Shown: piece by piece, positions 57,425-64,000 of the stretch
Layout: the number at the start of each line of letters is the position of its first letter
Numbering within the stretch: the first letter of the stretch is position 1
Source of the DNA: Marinobacter pelagius
GTDB taxonomy: Bacteria; Pseudomonadota; Gammaproteobacteria; Pseudomonadales; Oleiphilaceae
Length of the DNA stretch: 64,000 bases
Direction of reading: 5' to 3'
Assembly: GCF_003315345.1 (NCBI RefSeq)
Contig: NZ_QNRO01000017.1
Span: forward strand, 1-64,000
Notes under the pieces: generated by a model
Told to the model about the DNA's origin: nothing
What the model saw: only the letters and a program-made list of their open reading frames with translations
The model's database searches: none
Translations under genes and position numbers: made by a program

Positions 57425-57563
57425 GGGGTCAGATGAACTCGTTCATCTGACCCCAAATTCAACTCCCCCCAAAGCTCGCGGGCAAAGTCGGGGTCAGAAG
57501 AAGGCTTTCTTCAGACCCCAGGCCACATACTCAGGGGTCAGATGAACTTGTTCATCTGACCCC
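57425..57563. repeat. Three REP-like palindromes, order B-A-B
   Basis: Copies at 57425-57454 (B, arms fully complementary), 57490-57519 (A) and 57534-57563 (B, fully complementary). They lie in the 374-bp gap between the oxidoreductase and vgrG; the rest of that gap (57336-57424 and 57564-57709) holds no gene that I can see. The stretch CAAATTCAACTCCCCCCAAAG between the first two repeats the spacer seen at 56122. Confidence 0.9.
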
Positions 57564-57709
57564 ATCTTCAATCTCGTCTCCCAACTCTGGATTTTCTCCA
57601 AACGCACTGGTACCTTTCCCAACTCTGCGGGACCACCCATCAAGGATCCGATGGCTAGTTTCCCCGCACCGATTCAACGGACCGAATCAACCCTTCAAGG
57701 ACTGAAGAC

Positions 57710-59854
57710 ATGCCCCAGGCAAGCGGATTGCAGTTCACCGCCCGTGTCGGTGACTTCCCCTCTGATCATTTCGCCGTGGTCGCCTTTGCGCTGACCGAGA
57801 GCCTCTCCGAGCTGTTCCAGGGCCGACTGGAACTGGCCAGCACCGACCCCGATGTTTCTGCCGACGCCATGCTGGAACAACCCGTCGACCTGGTGGTCTG
57901 GCAGGACGGCCACCCCCTGCGACGATTCACCGGCGTGGTCAACGAATTCGCCCGGGGCGACACCGGCCATCGCCGCACCCGCTATGAAGTTGTCTTCCAG
58001 CCACCCCTGTGGCGCCTGGGCCTGATGCACAACAGCCGCATCTTCCAGGGCCAGAGTCCCGAGGCCATTATCCGCACCCTGCTGGAAGAACGGGGCATCG
58101 TGGATACGATATTTGATCTCAAGCGGGTCCCACAGGAACGGGAATACTGCGTCCAGCACCGGGAAAGCGACCTGGCCTTTATCGAGAGGCTGGCGGCGGA
58201 AGAAGGCTGGCACTACCGTTACCAGCACGGCAGCGTGGACGGGGAAGAGCAACCCGCTCTGATCTTTGCCGATCATCACGGCGATGCCCCGAAACTGGAG
58301 TCGGCAACTTACAATAGCCAAGCCGGGGGCAGCACCCGGCAGCCGTGCATCTTCCGCTTCCAATACCAGGAGCGGGTCCGCGCCGCCTCGGTGGCCCTCA
58401 AGGATTACACCTTCAGGAACCCCGCCTACGCCCTGATGCACGAACAGGGCGCGGCCAACCTGAACCACCGCGAAGACTACCAGCACTACGACTACCCCGG
58501 CCGCTACAAGGCCGATGCCAGTGGCCAGCCCTTCACCCGGGCCCGCCTGGACGCCCTGAGAAACGATGCGTCCACCGGCCACGGTGAGAGCAACCGGCCT
58601 GATTTCACCCCCGGCGCCAGACTCCCGCTCACTGACCACGACAACGAAGCCCTGAACCGGGAGTGGTTAATCACCGCCGTCACCCACACCGGCAAGCAGC
58701 CCCAAGCCCTGGAGGAGGAGAGCGGCCAGCAACCGGCCACCTACCATAACTTCTTCAACGTGGTTCCAGCGGACAGAACCTGGCGACCGAGAACAGACCA
58801 CAAGCCAATCATGGACGGCCCCCAGATCGCCATTGTCACCGGCCCGGAGGGCGAGGAAATCCACTGCGACGAACACGGCCGGGTGAAGGTCCGGTTTCCG
58901 TGGGATCGGCGCCTGCGGCCAAGCGAGGTAGAGAGCGGGAAGAACGACGAACACAGCAGCGCCTGGCTCCGCGTCAGTCAGGGCTGGGCCGGCGGCCAAT
59001 ATGGTTTCATGGCTCTTCCGAGAATCGGCCACGAAGTCATCGTCAGCTTCCTGGACGGCGATCCGGACCAGCCGATCATCACCGGCCGAACCTACCACGC
59101 CACTAACACGCCGCCCTATGCATTACCGGAGCACAAGACCCGAACCACCCTGAAAACCAAGACCCACAAGGGCGAGGGCAGCAACGAACTGCGCTTTGAG
59201 GACGAGGCTGGAGAAGAGCAGATCTACATTCACGCCCAGAAAGACCTGGACCTGCTCACCGAGCACAACCGCACCGAGGTCCTCCGGAACGACAGCCACC
59301 GAACCGTGGAAGGGCAGTACTACAGCCATGTAAAAGGCAAAGAACACTGCACGACCAATGGGGAAAAACGGGTGTCCATAGGGGGCGACTGCAGCCAGAC
59401 CATAACCGGCACTTTCCACCAGAAGACCGGCCAGACCATGGCCTCCGAAGCCCATACCGAAGTCCACCACAAGGCCGGCGCCAAGGTTGTCCTGGATGCA
59501 GGAACAGAACTCACCATCGCCGGCGGCGGCAGCTTCATCAAGCTGAACGCCAGTGGCGTGACTCTCAGTGGGCCGGGAATAAAAATCAATTCCGGCGGCG
59601 CGCCTGGAAAAGGGGCCGGCCAGTCTGCGGGCGTCCCCGAGCTGCCCCGGCTGCTTGAGGATGTTCCACCGGAATCGATCAGTCCTGCAGCACTGGCGAC
59701 TGTGGATCAGCGCCAGACGGCCAACCCGGATAACCTCGTCCATGACGGATATAAAAGGCCGGAAAGGATGTTGATCGTGGACATCATCGGTGGCCAATCG
59801 ACACTGGAAGAAGTAACCGTTGAAACCATTTCGGATAAGGGGTCAAAGGAATGA
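57710..59854 (+). CDS. vgrG: Type VI secretion system spike protein VgrG (TssI)
   Basis: 714 residues. The N-terminal half (about 1-360) is the phage gp27-like hub, followed by the gp5-like OB fold with HCDEHGRVKVRFPWDRR (about 384) and GGQYGFMALPRIGHEVIVSFLDGDPD (about 427). A beta-helix of short repeats (QTITGTFHQKTGQTMASEAH) forms the needle at about 560-640. A C-terminal tail of about 70 residues after the needle has no known fold and may carry the effector-binding part. AAGGA lies 8 bp before ATG 57710. Overlaps the next gene by 4 bp. No hcp or sheath genes are in this window, so this is a satellite vgrG cluster. Confidence 0.95.
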   Translation: MPQASGLQFTARVGDFPSDHFAVVAFALTESLSELFQGRLELASTDPDVSADAMLEQPVDLVVWQDGHPLRRFTGVVNEFARGDTGHRRTRYEVVFQPPLWRLGLMHNSRIFQGQSPEAIIRTLLEERGIVDTIFDLKRVPQEREYCVQHRESDLAFIERLAAEEGWHYRYQHGSVDGEEQPALIFADHHGDAPKLESATYNSQAGGSTRQPCIFRFQYQERVRAASVALKDYTFRNPAYALMHEQGAANLNHREDYQHYDYPGRYKADASGQPFTRARLDALRNDASTGHGESNRPDFTPGARLPLTDHDNEALNREWLITAVTHTGKQPQALEEESGQQPATYHNFFNVVPADRTWRPRTDHKPIMDGPQIAIVTGPEGEEIHCDEHGRVKVRFPWDRRLRPSEVESGKNDEHSSAWLRVSQGWAGGQYGFMALPRIGHEVIVSFLDGDPDQPIITGRTYHATNTPPYALPEHKTRTTLKTKTHKGEGSNELRFEDEAGEEQIYIHAQKDLDLLTEHNRTEVLRNDSHRTVEGQYYSHVKGKEHCTTNGEKRVSIGGDCSQTITGTFHQKTGQTMASEAHTEVHHKAGAKVVLDAGTELTIAGGGSFIKLNASGVTLSGPGIKINSGGAPGKGAGQSAGVPELPRLLEDVPPESISPAALATVDQRQTANPDNLVHDGYKRPERMLIVDIIGGQSTLEEVTVETISDKGSKE

Positions 59855-62800
59855 CCGATCTTGCGAATTTCACCGATGAGAGCCTGAACCAATCCCTGCG
59901 CCGGCGAGCTGAGTATGATGACAACGAGCCAGGCAACCTGGTTTTGAAGGTCCCCACCCAGGCTGGCGGCCATCTGACCCTCCCGCTGGTGGAGCGCGCC
60001 CGTTCCAATATCGAGCAGGAGGAGTATCAGGAAAACACTCTCCTGAGAATCAAACCCCTGGCCGAAATCCAGAGCAACCTGCCCGTGAAATCCGGCGGCC
60101 TGACCTTCCACACCGGACGAAGCGTGGCACTGCTCAGGCCCGGCTACTTCTATGTTTTTCGTGGCGACGCTCTGTGGCGGGAACTCGAGATCAACACCGA
60201 GGGCATGATGAGTGACATTGATGTGCAATCGGCGCGCTCTGAATGGGAGGCAGAGCCCTCCGACACCTTCCGCGCCCGGCCGGCTGTGGGTGAATGGCAG
60301 CACGACATCCTGGTCCCGGCCATGTTGCAGGGACAGACCGTCATCCAGGACATTCGTGTCGCCTACAGCGAAGTGCAGTGGGATTGGCACTACGTTCGTC
60401 GGCTGGAGCAGGACGCGAAATCGCTGAGGATCAGGACAACCAGAATCGATCATGCCTGGCCTGCGGCCCTTGTGGATGACATCAACTTCGCGAGTGGTTA
60501 CCCCGCATCGCCGATTCAGCAGGTGGATGGCCTTCGGGCACGGGATCTTGGAATTGAGTTGATGTTGGAGAATCCCAGTGATTTTAAGCTCGGTTTTGAG
60601 GGGCCTGGTGAGGGTGAGCTTTGCGTGAAATTGGCTGATCGAATAAAGCAAGCCAAAGAGAAATCCACCGACCCAATTGATCTTGAGTTGACGTGTGGCC
60701 CTGGAGAGGACCTGATTAACGGACATCGCGAGCAAAAAGGCCTGGTCTGCATAGCTCTTCCAGACCCCCTTTTCCAGCTCCGTCACTCTCTTGTCCAGCT
60801 ACACCTTGCGCTGCACTACCTGGATGCCGTGGATATTTCGATCCAGAGCAATCCAATCGTCCATTCTGCGATGCTGATTCGCCAGGCCATATTCGACCCA
60901 AGGCCGGATGGTGGTCCTTCCGATTTGTCTCGTTATGCGAGTGCCATCGACCGACAAAAACTGGATAAGGTGCTTGATACCGAGGAAAAAGATCATGCCA
61001 TTCGCGTGATAGAGAACCATGTTGAGCGGGCTGGTAACTTTCTGACCGAACCGTCATTCGCTGCCGCCCTGAATGACTACCGAGAATCCGGTGACCACGC
61101 CATCTGCGAAGCTTATCTGCTTGCGACCGATCTGATGAATGTACTTCAACAGATTCCGGGTGTTGTAAAAGCTCAAGGCAAACCCTTTGACGACGGCATA
61201 TACGCCACCCTGAAAAACTGGATAACGGATGAAAGGTTCCTTGAAGCTTGGGCGCCTCAGGAGGGAGCAGGCAAAGGGGATGAATCAGGGCCAGGGACCT
61301 CGTTTTACCAAAAGCTTGTACATCTGGCACAGAATCAAACCGAAATAGATGAGGCCTTGCTGGATCGCCTCAATCTGCAATCCCTTGCGTACCTGGAACA
61401 TCAGATCCGTGAGAAGGATTCAGGTGATAGCGCACTGAAAGACCTTTCCAATGCCGGCAAAGTGGGTGGCCTGATCTCTGGCGCCTTGAGTAAATGGAGT
61501 ACCGCCATTCTGACCGTTTCCAGGCGCCTGATTGAACAGGGTGCCGTTGAGCAGATTGAACTACTGCGCGTGATGCAGGCGGCTGCATCCAATATGGTGC
61601 TCGCGGATCCTGATCTCGCCGGTATCCGGGTTATGGACAGGGCCCGTGCTGTCAGCCAGGGCACAATCCTCGGACTGCAGGGTAACGGGCTGAATCGCGG
61701 GCTGACGGAGTTTGATCGCACCGAGGGGGTGCTGACCCGGAAGAACGATTATCTGTATGCAGACCTGTTTGAAGAATCCGGCCAGACGATGGCCTCCACC
61801 AGCCCCGCGCGAGCAGCGGCTGAATTTGAGGACACGATCAATAAAGTGGCTGCGGGAACTATGGTCTTCTACGTTGCCGAGGGCCATGAAGAAGCGAAAA
61901 AGCTGAGTTTGGTGAAAGTGGACTTCGCAAAGCGAGAGGGGCGGGTGGTTGATGGTCCGGCCGTTTCTCGTGGGTTGGTGGCTTTGGCGGCGTTTAATTT
62001 GTTTGTCGAATTTCGTTCGTTCTTGACAGCTTATGACGCGGAACAAGGGAACTCCACATTGGCGTTCGCCAAGACATTTGGTGGCGCAACGGCTGATCTG
62101 ATTGCAGCTCAGCTGAAACTCAATGTTGTATTGGGAGATCTGGGTCTCAAACAGGCAAGCACATACCAATTCGCTTCCCGTCCCCTTTTCGATTTGAAGA
62201 ATTGGTGGTTTGTGGGCAAGCGGCTGGAAAAAATAAAAGCCTCCACATTGGTTCGAACAGCGGGGCTGGCAAATTTTATTGCTGGCGGTATCGGCGTTGG
62301 CCTGAGTTTTTGGGAAATGAGGATCAGCTTGTCCAATAACGATTTCGACGCAGCTGCCGGGCATGGGATTGCAATGAGTGGTGGTGTTGTTTTCCTGGTT
62401 TCTCCTCTGATGGCTAATCTACTTGCCGTACCTGGTTGGGGGTGGGCTTTGTTTGGTATGGCAATGGTCGTTGGTGGGGGCTTGTACGCAGGTATGGTGG
62501 CTGACGATTCGTTTGAAAAGCTTCTCAAACATGGACCCTTGGGCGATTTTCCGAATAATGAGCAAAGTTGGAATGACGATAAGGCCTACTATGGCCAGCT
62601 AATTACCCTCCTTTCGCCCATTCATGTGAGTGGAGAAAGGTATGCCGATATCGAGCCTGATTCAGCACTCTTTAATTCCGATTATCCACCGGAACCTGAT
62701 GATTATGTTGTAACCATAAGGTTCCCATTGGTTAGCCGAATCAAGCTGTTAGGCCAGAGCCGGACAGAATTGCCAGATAGATCCTTCAAGCTCGTTGTTC

Positions 62801-63207
62801 AGGAAATTGCCTACCACACATCGACGACGACCATCCCCTCTTCGGTGGCGGTCACGCCTGTTTCAGACACCCATATGCTCAAAGCTACACCACTGACGAA
62901 GATTGTGGCGAGGCAGTCATTGCCCCGGGAATCGGCTGTTCGCTTTCTCGTCAGGCGGGAGCTTAAGGAGAGTGAATACCAAAGTATTTTTTATCGGGAA
63001 TCTGTAACCACTCGATTAAGGGTTGGTTTGCAGGCGACGCTGGAGACCGAATTGGGGCCTTTGGTATTCCCGACGCCTGCCTACCCGGACTATGAACCTT
63101 TCGATGTCACTAGACACATGTATCCACCACCAAAGAGGCGAACGATATTGGATCCGTTTGCCCAGCCAAAGTCCCCATACTGGTATTTCGCCGAGGTAAA
63201 TGTATGA
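59851..63207 (+). CDS. Putative T6SS membrane-active effector (VasX-like)
   Basis: 1118 residues, starting with an ATGA overlap with vgrG. The N-terminal region (about 60-130) includes LLRPGYFYVFRGDALWRELE, which resembles the N-terminal region of VasX-type toxins. A long helical middle follows (about 250-790). The C-terminal third has hydrophobic helices at about 805-823, 843-860 and 864-882 (the last pair as a hairpin around PGWGWALFG), as in pore-forming colicin-like effectors, then about 235 soluble residues. No signal peptide. From about 60530 the gene is clearly richer in A+T than its first 700 bp and vgrG. Enzymatic motifs were not recognised. Delivery on the VgrG tip and damage to a competitor membrane are inferred. 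Confidence 0.65.
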   Translation: MTDLANFTDESLNQSLRRRAEYDDNEPGNLVLKVPTQAGGHLTLPLVERARSNIEQEEYQENTLLRIKPLAEIQSNLPVKSGGLTFHTGRSVALLRPGYFYVFRGDALWRELEINTEGMMSDIDVQSARSEWEAEPSDTFRARPAVGEWQHDILVPAMLQGQTVIQDIRVAYSEVQWDWHYVRRLEQDAKSLRIRTTRIDHAWPAALVDDINFASGYPASPIQQVDGLRARDLGIELMLENPSDFKLGFEGPGEGELCVKLADRIKQAKEKSTDPIDLELTCGPGEDLINGHREQKGLVCIALPDPLFQLRHSLVQLHLALHYLDAVDISIQSNPIVHSAMLIRQAIFDPRPDGGPSDLSRYASAIDRQKLDKVLDTEEKDHAIRVIENHVERAGNFLTEPSFAAALNDYRESGDHAICEAYLLATDLMNVLQQIPGVVKAQGKPFDDGIYATLKNWITDERFLEAWAPQEGAGKGDESGPGTSFYQKLVHLAQNQTEIDEALLDRLNLQSLAYLEHQIREKDSGDSALKDLSNAGKVGGLISGALSKWSTAILTVSRRLIEQGAVEQIELLRVMQAAASNMVLADPDLAGIRVMDRARAVSQGTILGLQGNGLNRGLTEFDRTEGVLTRKNDYLYADLFEESGQTMASTSPARAAAEFEDTINKVAAGTMVFYVAEGHEEAKKLSLVKVDFAKREGRVVDGPAVSRGLVALAAFNLFVEFRSFLTAYDAEQGNSTLAFAKTFGGATADLIAAQLKLNVVLGDLGLKQASTYQFASRPLFDLKNWWFVGKRLEKIKASTLVRTAGLANFIAGGIGVGLSFWEMRISLSNNDFDAAAGHGIAMSGGVVFLVSPLMANLLAVPGWGWALFGMAMVVGGGLYAGMVADDSFEKLLKHGPLGDFPNNEQSWNDDKAYYGQLITLLSPIHVSGERYADIEPDSALFNSDYPPEPDDYVVTIRFPLVSRIKLLGQSRTELPDRSFKLVVQEIAYHTSTTTIPSSVAVTPVSDTHMLKATPLTKIVARQSLPRESAVRFLVRRELKESEYQSIFYRESVTTRLRVGLQATLETELGPLVFPTPAYPDYEPFDVTRHMYPPPKRRTILDPFAQPKSPYWYFAEVNV

Positions 63208-64000
63208 CGAAACTGGACCGCCCGAGATTTGCGGACACTGCCTTTAAATCGGATTCCATTTGCTCACTTCCGGAGAGTCCGAGGAAACGAGAGCGGGTAG
63301 GCGATGAATTACAACCTGTGGGAACGTATGCGGGTACTAATCCGTATAACGGGATGCTGGAAGATGTCGAAACGCTTCAGGATCATGACGCCGTTGATCC
63401 TGAATTCACCGACAAAGACTGGTGGTGGAATCATAACCGTATCCGATTTCTGAATGGAAAGATGGGGCTCAAGTTCTTGATTTTAGTGATTCCCTTTACG
63501 TGGGTCCTGTTGCTAGTTGTCGGCGGTATGGCGTTTATTGGGTGGGGATTGCTCGAATTGGCTAAGCAGTACGAGTGGTCGGGAATTCTGGTGGGCTTTT
63601 TCGCATTGGTCCTGCTACCTGGATGGATGTTGCTTTCCTTTTGGATGATTCGCCCAACTACCAATTGGATTATGAGCACAGGCATAGGGTTTTTCCTGAA
63701 ACCATTCGAGAAATTACTTGAGGGAAAATTCGACCAATCGCTCGAAGACGGTTGCAGTGAGTTCAACCGAGTTACAGGGCAGGTTCGCTTCGCTTTGGGA
63801 CGTAATCGTTTCTTTGAAGCGCCATTCGTTGAGTTTGATGCCTATGTTGAGCGGGTAGTCCAGCAGGGTGGCATTTTCTACAGATTGATGTTTGTTCACC
63901 GCTACACCCAGAAAACCTTCAATCAGACCTGGCTGAGTGGAGTGGAAGCATCCAAAAGTGATGTTTTAGCGTTGTGGGACATGCTCCAACGCTACATGGA
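63204..64000 (+). CDS. Membrane protein downstream of the T6SS effector (partial; DUF6708-like, candidate immunity)
   Basis: The frame opens at ATG 63204, overlapping the effector stop (ATGA), and is still open at the window end after 265 codons, so the gene is incomplete. It has two strong membrane helices (about 88-115 and 126-149), a cytoplasmic N-terminus rich in Pro, Arg and Asp, and a soluble C-terminal part with FVHRYTQKTFNQTWLSG and ALWDMLQRYM. The layout and that last segment remind me of DUF6708 proteins found beside such effectors; I am not certain. Position and topology suggest an immunity protein that guards the inner membrane, or an accessory factor. A+T-rich like the effector C-terminus. 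Confidence 0.6.
   Translation, partial: MTKLDRPRFADTAFKSDSICSLPESPRKRERVGDELQPVGTYAGTNPYNGMLEDVETLQDHDAVDPEFTDKDWWWNHNRIRFLNGKMGLKFLILVIPFTWVLLLVVGGMAFIGWGLLELAKQYEWSGILVGFFALVLLPGWMLLSFWMIRPTTNWIMSTGIGFFLKPFEKLLEGKFDQSLEDGCSEFNRVTGQVRFALGRNRFFEAPFVEFDAYVERVVQQGGIFYRLMFVHRYTQKTFNQTWLSGVEASKSDVLALWDMLQRYM

Noticed and set aside
56092..57563. CRISPR-like repeats and spacers
   Set aside because: The repeats are palindromic, of two types and spaced unevenly; the spacers are similar to each other and no cas genes are present.

Overview
The window is 64 kb of a G+C-rich gammaproteobacterial chromosome. The gene order thrS-infC-rpmI-rplT-pheS-pheT-ihfA-merR-tRNA-Pro is the arrangement known from Pseudomonas and its relatives. 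The rest (a TAXI/TRAP transporter, a BCCT carrier, a glucosylglycerate osmolyte operon, a Pla-1/VolA-type surface lipase, several acyl-CoA enzymes) fits a marine, lipid-using heterotroph. My best guess is Marinobacter or a close relative; this is inferred from gene content and not tested by a database search. No phage, integrase, insertion sequence or CRISPR array was seen.

Layout. 0-6 kb: a MaoC-like protein and 2,4-dienoyl-CoA reductase (fadH), each divergent from an AraC-type regulator, with a tRNA-Asp under a consensus promoter between them. 6-14 kb: housekeeping genes (coiled-coil protein, nadK, phosphoesterase, rhomboid protease, DUF1315, DUF2797, pepN). The gap at 10.16-10.34 kb appears to hold an unannotated Fur-controlled small RNA on the minus strand. 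14-19.4 kb: a DUF1329 / YCF48-like / RND (MMPL) transporter cluster. 19.5-23.3 kb: TAXI binding protein and fused TRAP permease. 23.4-32 kb: the translation operon, with infC starting at an AUU codon, then a DUF2892/Crp-Fnr pair and tRNA-Pro. 32-36 kb: a glutamate-synthase-like FMN protein and a BCCT transporter broken by a single-base frameshift. 35.6-39.4 kb: a three-gene ATP-grasp ligase / inactive transglutaminase-7TM / retropepsin-like protease operon. 39.7-44.3 kb: rmuC, a TPR-like exported protein, and a third AraC gene divergent from a CoA-transferase. 44.3-51.3 kb: a large lipase of lower G+C, enoyl-CoA hydratase, class I fumarase and SelO. 51.3-56.1 kb: an operon carrying both synthesis and breakdown of glucosylglycerate. 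56.1-57.6 kb: seven REP-like palindromes of two alternating types on both sides of a CurA-like oxidoreductase; an eighth lies at 49.75 kb. 57.7-64 kb: a VgrG-effector-membrane protein unit of a type VI secretion system, cut by the window end.

How the parts work together. The glucosylglycerate genes would make the solute from NDP-glucose and 3-phosphoglycerate, and recover glucose-1-phosphate and 3-phosphoglycerate from it. The three AraC regulators each sit back to back with an acyl-CoA enzyme gene. VgrG, the VasX-like protein and the next membrane protein are joined by ATGA-type overlaps, as expected of a delivery/effector/immunity unit.

The best candidates for something undescribed are the Fur-controlled sRNA, the two-type palindrome array, and the type VI effector whose base composition changes inside the gene.
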